Of a stretch of DNA of 64,000 nucleotides, positions 52,872 to 63,589 are shown piece by piece (position 1 is the first letter of the stretch; each line of letters opens with the position of its first letter). Source of the DNA: Isochrysis galbana (taxonomy: Eukaryota > Haptophyta > Isochrysidales > Isochrysidaceae); NCBI GenBank assembly GCA_018136815.1, contig CM030937.1:690553-754552 (forward strand), given 5' to 3'. Made by a program: the position numbers and the translations under genes. The notes below the pieces were generated by a model, which was not told where the DNA came from, did not search any database, and saw nothing but the letters and a program-made list of their open reading frames with translations.

Positions 52872-55800
52872 ATGGCGGAAGTGCCGCTCGCGACCGCCGT
52901 CGCCCAACTGATCGCTCTTACTGGTGTCGAGCCGCAGCACGCGCTCTCCCTACTACAGCAGGCGAATGGAAACATCGAAGTCGCCGCCTCTGAGTACTTC
53001 TTCGCCGCAGAGGGTGCAGACTCAGCGAACGAGGGCGAGAGCATGACAGATGGCTCGGTGACTGACGAGTATGAGGGCATGGATGAGGATGGAGGCATCG
53101 AGGAGAGGCCAGAAGACCTGGCGCCGCTCCCGATGGTGAGGCCATCGCCCAAGAGGCCAAAGCTCGAGGAGAGAGCGGCTCCTCAGCTGGCGGAGCCGGA
53201 CGCGGCCGCGCTCGCTAGCATCAAGGAGGTCTTTGCGCTTGCCGCCATCCCTACTGATGCCGCGGCCAGATTGCACCGCATGGTAAGGGACCGAACCGAC
53301 TCCTACGCTTACGGCGATGACCGAGGACTACGCTACCTGCTTGGCTGCTGGAGCCGCGCAAAGCGGCTGGATGACAGCTCGGCCTCCCCCGCGCTTGTTG
53401 CCTTCGCCAACGAGGCCGTGCTACACCATGCGCGTGTGTGCTTGCTCTCGGCTGCAGCAGACGAGGATGGGCTATCACTCTTTGGCCATACGGAGGAGGG
53501 CGAGATGGCAGCGCTTCTCCGGACGTCACCCGCGGCCGCGTCACCGTTTGTGGTGGCAGTGAATGAGTCGATGAACGCCAGCGAGCAGGAACTGATTTAC
53601 GGTCCGGCTATTGAGGCCTTACTGCGCAAGCTAGATCCATACTCTGGTGGGTCGCCCCTTAAAGTGGCCGGCTCTCCATCGGGCGTTACCGGCTGGCGGC
53701 AGCTGCTCGAGGAGGTGGAGGCTCTTCTCGGTCTTCTGGGCGGCGGCACTGGCGCGCCTCTCAAGCTTGCGCCCCACGGCGCAGCTGCGCGCGCCGTGCT
53801 TGCTCGCCGCATGGCCGACGAGGCGGCGCGGCTCCGCTCTGGCGAGTGGAGCGGGGGCGAGGCGGAGGGGCTCGGCGTGCTCCGCCTCTTTTCGACGGCA
53901 CCCGCCGGCCTGCCAGGCTACAGGCTGGCCAAGCCTGCACCGGGTGGCGGCACTGCGCATCACGAGGATGCAGGCGTTCTTCGCGCAGCGTGGGAGGAGG
54001 TGTGGGAGTTGCAGACGCGGCAGCGGCTCCTTCTTACAGCTGCTGTCTTCAAGGATGCGGAGGCGCGCGCCTCCGCGCTGGTCTGGATTGGCGCGGTGCT
54101 CTCTGCCAACGCTTGGACTGTGGAGCCGACGCATGCGCAGCCGGGGTCAGAGGCTACGATTGCGCGCGCGCGCATGAGCGCCTCGGCAGAGGCGACACTC
54201 GTCAACTTAGCGATAGTCTTGCTACAGCTCTGTGCCCCATTTCTCGAGCCGTCCAGTGAGCGGAACGGCAAGGGTCACGACGGCTTTGCCCGTCTCGATA
54301 GCACATGGTTCGACCGAGAGGCGGCGCGCGAGGCGGCGGGCCGCGCCAGTGGCACACGCATATACCCACCCGCCCCGTCGGAGCCAAAACTTCGCTCCGA
54401 CATCGCCTCCATAGGTAATGACGGCGGCGATCGGGTTGGCGGCGCACTCGACTCTGGTGCTGTAGAAGGAGGTGACAGCAACAATAGAGTCGAGGACTTC
54501 GCAGAAGGGAGCGAGGAAGCGGATGAGCTTGCGCAAGCGATTCGCCTATCGCTTTTGGCCTCAGACGGCTCCGCAGGCGATCTCTCGCTGCGAGGGAGCG
54601 CGGTGCCCGAAGGCGTGACCGACGAAGCAGGACAAAGCCTAGGTGCAAAAGGCGGGAGTGTCAATGCCGAATACCACTTTGTGACCGAATGCTTTTTTCT
54701 TGCCATGCGCGCAGTGTGCGTGGGCCTTTTGCCTGCAATGCGGCGTTCAGAGCGCCAGGTGAGTTGCGCCATTGGCAGTCACCGTCAGCTCTCTCATGGC
54801 GGCCTGCATCCATTCGCCCCCCCTACCCTCAACCCCACCCCCCTAAGCATTCCGACACGTCTTAAATTTCCAACCCGCCCACCCTACCCCGTCTGCAACC
54901 CTCGCAGATTCACGAGTTGATGCGCCGGTCGCGCCAGCCGCCCATCCCGCCGAACGCGAGTAGCGCCGAGCTGAGCTCGGCTCTCGAGTCTTTGCGCGCC
55001 GCCGGACTGGGTGGCAAGCAGACCCAGGTGCTCGCCTACCGCTGTCTGCTTGATGGGCAGCAAGGGCAGGCGCTGCTTGTGCGCTACACCTCACTACTAT
55101 GTGCATGGCTAGCACACGTCTCCACACAAGCCGACGCAATGGCGCATTTTGCGCGCCTCCCGGCCTCGGTGTTGTCGAATGCTTGCGACAGCCTAGCGAT
55201 CCTCGCGCGTGCCAACCCGGAGAGGTTGACTGCGGTACCGGAGATGAGCCCCCTGCTCTCCCGCTCACTGTGCACCTTGCTCGGTCGGCGCGACCTTATG
55301 CCTTCGCCATTCGTGCGACATTCCATCGCCGAGCTCCTGCACACCTTCGTCCAGATGGACGAGTACACCGCGAGGATCCGCTCGGCAGGCCGAGGCTTTG
55401 GCAATTTCCTCTCATTCACGGGCTCGCTGTTCAGCTTGATCGACCTCGACGCTGCCACCGAAATACAGTTGCCGCTACTCCGCTTGTACGTCGAGCTTGG
55501 CCTGCACACCAACGAGGCTGCCGTCGCCGACAAAAACGGCGATCGGTACCGCATCATAGGCGTGCTTCGTGCGCTCTGGCAACAGCCGCAGGCGTGGCGT
55601 GCGATGCAACAGCATGCCAAGGCGAGCCTCAATCCGGCCGCCGGTGGCGAGGCGGACGCTGCGCTCATATTCGGCGAATTCGCTGAGACGCTCGTCAAGG
55701 AACTTGTCTTCTTGCTTAATGATGCGCTCGGCCGGCTCGCGGATGTGCACACCCGACAAGAGGAGATGACAGACGAGGAAGCCTGGGCTGCGCAGCCGCC

Positions 55801-57461
55801 TGGCGAGCGTCGGAAGCGAGAAGAGCGGCTCGAGCAAGTCAAGCGGACGGCGCGCGGCTTTCTGGACCTCGCCAAGGCCTCGCTCTCTGCTTTGCTACTA
55901 CTCACTAACGACCCTGGTACGTGTCCTGCGTTTGCTGCACACTCCGAACGCGCCACAAAACTGGCCGCGATGCTTGTCGAATTCCTCCGACGGCTCGTTG
56001 GTCCGGAGGCTCAGTCTCTGAAGGTGAAGCAGCCCGAAAAACTCGGCTGGAATCCAAAGCAGATGCTCACGAATACGAGCCTGCTCTTGCTGCACGCGGT
56101 CACATGCGTCCCTGCCTTTGTGACCACGTTGCGTGAGGCCGACAATCTAGACCTGGCTGTGCTGAAGAAGACGGCACACATACTTGGTACCAAATGCAAC
56201 TTCCCTCCTCTCGAGTTAGATGCACTTGGGCGGCTCATTGCTCGGATAGAAGGCGAAGTGGCTATCGGCGCCACGTCGGGGACCCCTGCCAGCACCTCTG
56301 TCACAGAACGCGCTCTTGCCGATGCAGCGTCCATCGAGACCCAGGCAGGGGGTGCAACGGCGTTGCTTGAACATGTCAACAAAGCTTACGTAGCCGAGCT
56401 TCGTTCGTTCGCCTTTGACGAAGCCTCGATGGAAGCTCCAGGCGGTAGCGGGTACTTGCACTACTACCGGCAAAATATTAGTGACGCGCCTCAAGAGGCG
56501 ACGGCCCGCAGCAAATTGCGCCGATTAGTCCAAGAACTCTCATCTCTGTCAGGTGAGGGCAACTTGCCGCTAGCGGCGGAGTCGTCCATCTTGGTGCTCA
56601 GAGACGAGGCGAGAATGGATGTGCTCAAGGTGTGCCTTACACAAGCCTCTTAATATCGCCATCTGATGACCGAGCGTGCACGTTTCACTTGATGGCCATG
56701 CGTGCACGAGGCAAGTCGCGGCTCTGGGCACATGTGCGTGCCCTTGCCCAAAATGCCCAAAATCTCTGGCAACCCTTGCTTGAATATCTTTATGCCCTGC
56801 ACACCTGCCGCAACAGGTGCTCATCTCCGGACCGGCAGACGCCCTTGATCCCTCAAAAGAGACTCCCTACGCGTTTGGTTTATTCGAATTCCACCTGTTT
56901 ATCCCTCCAAACTACCCGAATGTGCCTCCACTCGTGAACTTACAAACAACCGGCGGAGGCATGGTGCGCTTCAACCCCAACCTTTACTCTGATGGCAAAG
57001 TGTGTCTGTCGTTACTTGGCACATGGCATGGTGAAGGCTGGACTCCGCCATCGACGGGGAACTCAGGCTCGACGATTCTCCAGGTCCTAGTATCTATCCA
57101 GAGCATCATCATGGTCCCGAAGCCCTATTTCAACGAGCCGGGTTACGCAGAGGAGGAGGGCACTCCAGCAGGCGAGCAGCGGTCTCGAGAGTACAACGAC
57201 GACGTACGTTTGAACACCTTGCGGCATGCCGTACGCGACGTGCTTCGTAAGCCGCCAGTCGGATTTGAAAAGGCTGTCAAAGCGCACTTTCGTTTGGTAA
57301 AGCCGCTCCTCCTCCGGCAGGCGGCACGATGGCTCTCGGAGGCTAGCGTTTCCGTTCGTGCGCCAATGGAGCGAGCGTTCACTGAGGTCCAGACGCTACT
57401 CGACGAGCTCGACGAGGCTGACGAAAGAGCCGTGGAGTCGTCGAGCTCCAATGTCGCATAG
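52872..57461 (+). CDS. Ubiquitin-pathway fusion: UBA + UIM + Ufd2 (E4) core + BIRC6-type UBC (E2)
   Basis: Exons 52872-54758, 54908-56629, 56817-57461; GT-AG introns of 149 and 187 nt, both phase 0; 1,417 residues. Residues 5-43 are UBA-like (VAQLIALTGVEPQHALSLLQ); about 545-562 match a ubiquitin-interacting motif (EEADELAQAIRLSLL). From about 110 to 1,080 the Ufd2P core follows in order: VTECFFLAMRAVCVGLLPAM, MPSPFVRHSIAELLHTF, RYRIIGVLRALWQQPQ, KLAAMLVEFLRRLVGP, PEKLGWNPKQML. Where E4 enzymes end in a U-box, this protein has a UBC domain with its BIRC6-type lead-in: DEARMDVLK|VLISGPAD, LVNLQTTGGG, VRFNPNLYSDGKVCLSLLGTW (quoted in parts; catalytic Cys about 1266), PYFNEPGY. No U-box is seen. 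Expected to load ubiquitin and extend chains; it could act without a separate E2. Family calls are strong; the mechanism is inferred. Confidence 0.88.
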
Positions 57462-57981
57462 CAACGTGAGAGGATCTACTAGATGTGCCATTTTCGACGT
57501 CCGGGTTCAGCATGACCATATGGATTTCTCGCCTTGTTGACGGTGCGTGCGGAGTAGCTGGCCTAGCGTCTTTCTTTGGACATCGTTGTCCACAGTTGTG
57601 ATCGCCCGCTTCCGTCTCAAATAGCTCTCAACGTGATGAGAGTGCATATGCTTGGCATGGCAAGAACTCGGTCCCTTCACCCTCTATTTCAATCCATGCA
57701 CGTCATCACATTGACGTCGTCAACTTTAATTTTATTTTTGAATGAGAGTGAGTACCGCTAATGCCACTAGGCCTTGTACCATCCCGCAGGTCACGACAAA
57801 GAGACGAGCTCTCAGTTCTAAGACACATGGCACGAACACGCCAACGACCACACACGTTACAAGTCCCTCCCCTTGCTCCCCCAGTTTCAGGGGGGTGGGG
57901 GATCGATAATAAATAATAAAATAATTAATGTTATATCCTAGCCTATATCCTAGCCACCACCCCCCTAGCTATAACTTCATA
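57462..57981. other. Intergenic region before the mariner element
   Basis: A GC stem (CCCCCAGTTTCAGGGGGG) near 57878-57896 and AT-rich sequence with ATAATAAATAATAAAATAAT at 57906-57930. No gene. Confidence 0.45.
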
Positions 57982-59807
57982 CTACCTCCGTTCCAAAACT
58001 CAGGTTCTTCTTAGTTTTTCCTTTATATCTCTCCTAAGCCTCGCAGAAATAAGTCTGCACCTTCACAAGTTGTCACAAGAACCTTGCGGGTACATGCTGG
58101 CTTCATGGGACAGTCGAGGGGGGGCCTGCACTTCTCGAAAACACAATGAAACGAGCGATTTTCTTATATGGATGGAGGTGGAAATCGGCCAGCGGGAGCG
58201 ATTGGCGCGAAAGCGTCTTGCTTGCTCCCAGCCCCAAGGCATGGCGCGTTTGAAAGTCGTGGAACCTCCGCAGCGTGGCACGCGCACAGGCAGTGACTAC
58301 GTGTGGCGAGGTAGGCGGGGCAGAAAGAGGAGGGCTCTGACCTTCAGCCCTGCCCCTCCCAGCACCCCTGAACAGCCGCGCCGCGACGAGGAGAACCGGC
58401 CTGCAAAGCGGCGTTGCAGTCTGACACCCAATCGCCAGGCGGCGATCGCGTTGGCATACGAGCGGCTCCCAGGGCGGAAGAATAGCGCGAAGTGGCGTGG
58501 CGCCTTCGCGCACTTGTGCGAAAAGTACGATGTCTGCGCCAAATACCCGGCCCGGCTCGCAAAGCGGCTCTCCGACGAGGGCAAGCTGCCCAACTCGCGA
58601 AAGGGCATAGGCGGCAGACCAGCGCGCATTGGTGCAGACGAGGTTGAGGAATTGGAGAGCGCGCTTCGCGAGAACGCATACGACATGACGTTCGCGGAAA
58701 TTGAGGAGCTCCTAGGGCTGCCGCGGGCGACAGTGTGCCGGTACATGAAGCGGAAGAAGTGGCGTATTGTTGGTAAGTCTACGCGGCCCGTACTCACCGA
58801 AGCGATGCGCCACTCGCGCTTGGAGTGGGCACGCGACAATGCAGAGAACCCGTGGGAGGAGCACATAGACCTAGACGAAAAATGGTTCTATGTGTACTCG
58901 CACTCAGGCAAGCTAAAGCTGCCGCCAGTCGTGGAGAAGCCCAAACGAAAATTGACGTCAAAGCGCTTCATTGGAAAGGTGATGCTATTGTGCGCCATTG
59001 CTCGCCCCACCCCCCGATACAACTTTGACGGCCTTGTTGGTGCGTGGCGTGTCTGCGAGCAAGTGCCGGCGAAGCGCGGAGACAAGCGCACAGGGCTCAA
59101 GAAGGGCGAGCTGCGAACGGTCGATGTGGCCATGGACGCCGACAAGTTCGAGTCGATGATGCGCCAGCAGGTGATCCCCACCATCCGGGAGAAGCTCAAG
59201 GGCGCCAAGCGCATCACCATTCAGATGGACAACGCCACCCCGCACAAAAGCAAGAGCAAGGAGAAGGATGATACCATGGAGAACCGCCTTAAGGATGTGC
59301 TCCGGGCTCCGCGGCGCAACGGCAAGCAAGTAGGTCCAGAAATTGTGTTTTTGCGGCAAGTGCCTAATTCTCCTGACACAAACGCGTGTGACCTGGGATT
59401 CTTCAAATCGATCGACTCGCGACTTCCAAAGCGCCGTGACTTCAACTTAGATCGCTTCACCGAGCAGTGCCTCCAAGCGTTCCGCGAATATCCTCCGGAG
59501 AAATTGCATGCTTTGTTTGATACTAAGACACGTGTGTTGTTGTCCATTGTGGCGGCGGAAGGTCGGAATGAGCTTACGCCTTACCGCATCGCCGTGACAC
59601 CGTCTCTGACAGTGAATAGAGTGCTTGTCTTCAAGATGTTCGTAGTAAGTCTAAATCGTCAGTAATACACCAAACTAACTCACCATGTTAAGCCAGCATG
59701 TACCATCCCTACAGCCTAGCGCCTAAGTGGAATACCTTCCCAAGTCTGGGCGCCTCCATTGCTCCCCAAAGTCTCCCAGGCATCTGAGTTTTGGAACGGA
59801 GGTAGTA
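57980..59807 (+). mobile_element. Complete mariner-like DNA transposon
   Basis: The element 57982-59805 (1,824 bp) has perfect 22-bp terminal inverted repeats beginning CTACCTCCGTTCCAAAACTC (57982-58003 and 59784-59805, reverse complement), each flanked by TA (57980-57981 and 59806-59807), the target duplication used by Tc1/mariner elements. One uninterrupted transposase frame fills it. The end sequence is close to the CTCCCTCCGTTCC-type ends of plant mariner and Stowaway elements. Intact ends and frame suggest recent activity. Confidence 0.92.
58094..59665 (+). CDS. Mariner-like transposase (DDD type)
   Basis: 523 residues from ATG 58094; starts at 58172 or 58241 are also possible. The N-terminal half is basic with helix-turn-helix regions: about 120-170 (NRQAAIALAYERLPGRKNSA) and about 190-235 (MTFAEIEELLGLPRATVCRY). 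The catalytic domain has IDLDEKWFYVYS (first Asp), TIQMDNATPHKS (second Asp) and VPNSPDTNACDLGFFKSID (third Asp), the layout of plant- and oomycete-type mariner transposases. The FDGLVGAWRV segment between the first two is also typical. No stop or frameshift. It cuts and pastes the surrounding element at TA sites. The 48-53-residue gap between the second and third Asp is longer than the DD34-39 classes because of a Lys/Glu-rich insertion. Confidence 0.9.
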   Translation: MLASWDSRGGACTSRKHNETSDFLIWMEVEIGQRERLARKRLACSQPQGMARLKVVEPPQRGTRTGSDYVWRGRRGRKRRALTFSPAPPSTPEQPRRDEENRPAKRRCSLTPNRQAAIALAYERLPGRKNSAKWRGAFAHLCEKYDVCAKYPARLAKRLSDEGKLPNSRKGIGGRPARIGADEVEELESALRENAYDMTFAEIEELLGLPRATVCRYMKRKKWRIVGKSTRPVLTEAMRHSRLEWARDNAENPWEEHIDLDEKWFYVYSHSGKLKLPPVVEKPKRKLTSKRFIGKVMLLCAIARPTPRYNFDGLVGAWRVCEQVPAKRGDKRTGLKKGELRTVDVAMDADKFESMMRQQVIPTIREKLKGAKRITIQMDNATPHKSKSKEKDDTMENRLKDVLRAPRRNGKQVGPEIVFLRQVPNSPDTNACDLGFFKSIDSRLPKRRDFNLDRFTEQCLQAFREYPPEKLHALFDTKTRVLLSIVAAEGRNELTPYRIAVTPSLTVNRVLVFKMFVVSLNRQ

Positions 59808-59984
59808 ATATTCTTACCGCACTCGCGGCGAATGGAACCACTACCTCTACACGTAGTATTCTTTCTACACCCCCACTCCCCCGGCCCTTCCCGGCCAAGC
59901 GCTGCGCTAGTCGCCGGTGCTGCTTGCGACGGAGTGGCTTAGAGCCCTCCGGTTACGCTCGACTCGACAGAAGCCTATTGTCCC

Positions 59985-60100
59985 ATCCGGGCTCTATGGG
60001 GACTAGGGGGGCGGCCTTGGTGGGGGGCCCGAAGGAGAGAAGAGCCGCGCCGGCGCGTTTCATGGCGACCAAGTATAAACTATAAACTTAGTTGTTGCCG
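59985..60100 (-). repeat. Repeat R1 copy
   Basis: GGGGCCCGAAGGAGAGAAGA, GCCGCGCCGGCGCGTTTCAT, then AAACTTAGTTG: an inverted match of 4543-4700 and 33296-33460, same orientation as 6735-6905. Confidence 0.55.
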
Positions 60101-60104
60101 AAGA

Positions 60105-60525
60105 GGAGGGTGAAGGTCTGGCTTGGCGGCTGTGCCTCGCGCTTGCGCGCGAGGTCAGTGCCGTGGCAGTGTAGGGGTCCAACCCTGAGGCTTTCCTTAT
60201 GGGTATGGGGTGCGGCTTCTGGCCTTTTGGGAGGCTGGCCATTGGAGGCTGGATGGAGGGAGATGTGTGAGTTGTGTGGCCTATGGCAGCCATGCTAGCC
60301 GTGTTGGGGCGGGGGGGGGTCCGGGGGTGGCACGGGCACGGGCCGCGGCTCGTGCGCACCCGTGTCGGAGGGGCGCCCTCTTGCGGGCGCAGACAAAGGA
60401 CCGAAGGGGGAGAGGGGAGAGGGTGGGGGAATAGGAACAGGGGACAGAAGGGCGGTGTCATAGTAGTGGTAGATAGTGCCGTGTCAGATCCAGAATTATT
60501 CAGAATTAGGCGTTAGCCCCAAATC
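60105..60525 (-). repeat. R6 copy 2 with an R1-type end
   Basis: Inverted match of 5990-6265 (GTGCCGTGGCAGTGTAGGGG and GAGGCTTTCC at 60150-60200). The right side ends in GCGTTAGCCCCAAATCTTCA (60501-60520), the R1 terminus. R1 plus R6 may therefore be one longer element. Confidence 0.45.
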
Positions 60526-60706
60526 TTCAGACCTTGTTGACGTTCATAGAGCTCACTAGCTTTGCTATCCCTGTCGTAAAGTGGTTGACGTTCAAACAAA
60601 CGAACACCAGAAGATTTCACCGAGATTGATGAGATGAAGAGCCACGGCCTTTCGACATGAACTCGTGTCGGCATGTCGTTGATGACTCGAAAATGCGAGG
60701 TTGCCA

Positions 60707-61330
60707 CTATCCGCTACACCGCTTAATGTTTTGACCAAGCGTGCAGTGGTTTACAGTGGTTGGTTCGCAAGCAGACATATATTCGTGCTGTATGAGACTA
60801 AGGAAGCAGTTCCATGCGGTTGAGGCAACAGAAGTGACCATGAGTCGGAAGTGGAGTGGCACAAAGTAGAAATTGATAAAGTTCATGGGGACCCAAAAGC
60901 AGAAAGATCCGCGCATGATGCGGGGCCAGTCCTCTCGTAGCTTCATATTCAGAAGCTCGGGTAGACTTGCATTTGCATATCTATCGACTGGCTTCTTCTT
61001 CCACACCATGGTTTCGAGCATTGTGGCAAGGGAGACGAATGCTGCGTTGGCTGGCGCACCACCGACGATGACACTTAAGACGCTTTTCTGTGCTGCTGCA
61101 AACACCGGCGAGCCACTGCCGGCGAGGAGTCTCTCCTGAAGCCGATAGACCTGCAGAACCCATGGCGTGTAGATGGCGCCAGAGTACAATGCCATCGTCG
61201 CCGTCCGACTGGTGTCGAATTCGGGACGCCCCTCGAGCCGCTGGGCGGCACAGTCGCCCACCACCATCAACGGGACGGCTGTGAGCACATTCGTCCTCAG
61301 CGGCGCCTGCCGCAAAGCCTGGCGGTACAT
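60707..61330 (-). CDS. Mpv17/PMP22-family membrane protein
   Basis: 207 residues, ATG 61330. Start YRQALRQAPLRTNVLTAVPL and VVGDCAAQR match the family's N-terminal 'L...P..TN....G.L...GD..AQ'. A DWPRIMRGSFCFWVPMNFIN segment and FVPLHFRLMVTSVASTAWNC match the C-terminal signature (W.P..NF..VP...R......W). Four hydrophobic segments fit a small integral protein of the inner mitochondrial, peroxisomal or plastid membrane. Family members act as channels or in organelle homeostasis; the exact role is unknown. The C-terminal 25 residues after SLIQH diverge and may lie beyond a splice donor. Single exon as read. Confidence 0.85.
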   Translation of the reverse strand: MYRQALRQAPLRTNVLTAVPLMVVGDCAAQRLEGRPEFDTSRTATMALYSGAIYTPWVLQVYRLQERLLAGSGSPVFAAAQKSVLSVIVGGAPANAAFVSLATMLETMVWKKKPVDRYANASLPELLNMKLREDWPRIMRGSFCFWVPMNFINFYFVPLHFRLMVTSVASTAWNCFLSLIQHEYMSACEPTTVNHCTLGQNIKRCSG

Positions 61331-61760
61331 TTGAGGGCGCGGCTCAGCAAGGCGTTGGGGTGGGGTGGGGTGGGCTGTCGAGGATAGCGGACTCGACGGC
61401 GAGCTCCGTTACGCTGTCATTCCGTCATCGCGCCCTTGCTGCATGTAGAATAGGTATATTTATATAATTTATTCCCGAATCTAGGAGTTGGTCTGCCTCT
61501 TTACGTGAAGTTCTCTCGGGAGAAAATCAGGTATCACGAAACCACCGAAGAGCAGAAGAGACCACTACTAGGGCTACTAGTAGCTAGTAGTAACAGATCG
61601 TCGTAACTATTACGGATACGTCCGTCCATTATGGACACGGGATGCATTCTAATTCTAACATTCAATAACCTCTTATTTATGTTTGTGCCTGTTGGATGCA
61701 CTCGGGTGCGGCTGGCCTGCTGGCCTACATGCTACATGGCATATACACAAGACGGCCCCG
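61331..61760. other. Intergenic region
   Basis: GGGGT pentamer repeats (61350-61370) on the 5' side of Mpv17 and AT-rich sequence near 61450-61480. No gene. Confidence 0.4.
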
Positions 61761-61843
61761 AGTATACAAATTATTATACGCTGCGTATACAGCCTTTTGG
61801 CTGTATACACAGTGTATACACAGTGTATACACAGTTGTATACT
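61761..61843. repeat. Cluster of GTATAC palindromes with a perfect hairpin
   Basis: GTATAC starts at 61762, 61785, 61803, 61814, 61825 and 61837. The last four are spaced 11, 11 and 12 bp, close to one helical turn. GTATACAGCC-TTTT-GGCTGTATAC at 61785-61808 is a perfect 10-bp stem with a 4-nt loop. Neither neighbouring gene overlaps it. Confidence 0.8.
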
Positions 61844-62250
61844 CAACACAGTTGGGGGGGCCATATGCATATACATATATAGTAGTATATCTTATATCTT
61901 TATCTATGTACTAGCAGTACAGTATTTCGATATTTAGCCCGGTCACTCACCCGTGGGGTGCGGAGAGCAAAATCGGTAATGGGCAAACTGAGGCCTAAAT
62001 AAGCTCCCAATAGGTTCTGGTATGGAAGATGAGCAAAAAAAATGGGGGATGGATGGATCCTCCGGCGAAATTAGAAATTTTCGAAAAATGATTTAAAAAA
62101 TGCTGGCCACAATTTCAGGCCTCCGAAGACCACGTGCGGAAAAGTATTCAGGCCCCCTCCGGTATATTTTTACTGATGCCCTTCGCCCTTCATGCTTCAT
62201 GCAAGGGACGCACAACTAGTGACGGAGCCATGAGCACTGCCAGCCGCCAG

Positions 62251-62583
62251 CTAGCTGACACAGTCCACAGCAATTTGCGTCTCTACCTCTACACATTTTA
62301 TGATCGCATCAACACGCATTTCAATTGACTCCAATGTGTACATGAGTTTCATAACGAACAGCCGCTCACAAATCGCTACAATTGCCAAGGCGAGAAGGCC
62401 CGACTTTGCACCAAGACTGAACGGGACAGCGGCACTTTGTTTGGGGTTAAGCCTGTTGTATTGTACGACCCACCAAGCACCATATATATTGACAAATACG
62501 ACACCCTTGTAGCTACGCCAATCGCCGCATCTGCCCGTGCGCACTGCGTCGAAATCGGCCACGCCCCCGGCTTCGGCTTCCAA
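62251..62583 (-). CDS. Hypothetical protein, partial (internal or last exon)
   Basis: About 110 codons without an ATG at the start; a possible splice acceptor (GCTAG|CG on the minus strand) lies at about 62585. One hydrophobic segment (SGLLALAIVAICERLFVMKL) is followed by an amphipathic helix (LMYTLESIEMRVDAIIKCVE), suggesting a membrane protein tail. Part of it (YGAWWVVQYNRL region, 62440-62490) is duplicated at 63905-63990. Family not recognised. Confidence 0.35.
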   Translation of the reverse strand: MEAEAGGVADFDAVRTGRCGDWRSYKGVVFVNIYGAWWVVQYNRLNPKQSAAVPFSLGAKSGLLALAIVAICERLFVMKLMYTLESIEMRVDAIIKCVEVETQIAVDCVS

Positions 62584-62745
62584 CGCTAGCGAAGGTGCGG
62601 GCCATCAAAAGTCCCAGTGCACCACCCGAACACGGGGGGAAATTACCCCCCACATATATACATGTTATATTTACTAGAGTATTCGACCCCCCTCTCCGAC
62701 CCCCCTCCCCCCCCCCCCGCACACACACACTCAATTGCATCGTGA

Positions 62746-63103
62746 TCACAGCAGAGTAACCTGCACCTTGAGCTTCCTCAGCTGTGAGAGCATTGGCTGG
62801 CTCTCCGCGCCAATAGGGTTGCACGAGAGGTTTACCGACGACAGCCGGAAGCTCCGCGCGAGCTCGCACAGGCGCTGCACGCCCGCCGGTCCGATCCGGT
62901 TGCGGTCGAGGATGAGCGTATGGGTCCTCCGACACGCTCCTGCCTCAAGCACGCGACAGACCATGTCCAAGGCCTCGTCATCGAGATCCGCATCAGACAG
63001 ACACACGGTGGAGCAGTTGGAGGATATACACTGAAGGTACTCCACTCGATGCGCGAGAGGCATGGGAGCGCGGCTTTGGCGAGCGTGCGTAGGACATCGC
63101 CGT
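62746..63103 (-). CDS. Leucine-rich repeat protein, C-terminal exon
   Basis: The last exon reads about 118 residues to a TAA/TAG-type end at 62746, with the acceptor TGTGCAG| at about 63104. It carries ribonuclease-inhibitor-type LRRs: STVCLSDADLDDEALDMVCR, HTLILDRNRIGPAGVQRLCE and RLSSVNLSCNPIGAESQPML. At least one upstream exon is likely in 63260-63480 on the same strand (SSEALVHAVARHTRSVALLA, ending before donor TTG|GTGTAA at about 63252). Such LRRs bind proteins; no other domain is visible. Confidence 0.6.
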
Positions 63104-63259
63104 CTGCACAACTCAAGCGCCCCGCCCTTGGGAGGGAATACACCCTCCCCACCCCAATGTAGAGTGCAATGCCTGTAGGTGTTTCGTGACGGGTATTACT
63201 TCAGTCCAAGGAAGGCACCAACGCGGAGCGGCCTGCAAAAACTTTTTTAACGTTACACC

Positions 63260-63480
63260 AATACGTCCGCCACGTCCACGTACCCGGCCTTGAGCGCCAG
63301 CAGCGCCACCGAACGCGTGTGCCGCGCGACCGCGTGCACGAGCGCCTCGCTGCTGTGGTTGCCGAGCAGACTCGGAGGCCGCAGCGGCACCGTCAGCGCC
63401 ATGTCCATGTTCCACCGCATAGTGCAGGGCCGTGTCCACGCATGCGCGCACGAGGGGTGGTGTCATGTCAGGGAGAACGA
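63260..63480 (-). CDS. Probable upstream exon of the LRR gene
   Basis: The minus frame MDMALTVPLRPPSLLGNHSS continues through a helix-rich segment (VALLALKAGYVDVADVL) with ankyrin-like character to a GT at about 63252. A TTTTTTGCAG acceptor lies just beyond, at about 63232. The exon chain to 63103 is not settled. Confidence 0.3.
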
Positions 63481-63589
63481 GGCGAAGGAGGGGGCTGGGG
63501 CGCTGGGCGTGTAGAGGGGCCGGGGCGCTGGGCGGATGGGGGACGGCTCGGCGGCTGGGGAGGAAGGGGGAGGCGAGGGGTTGGGGGAG

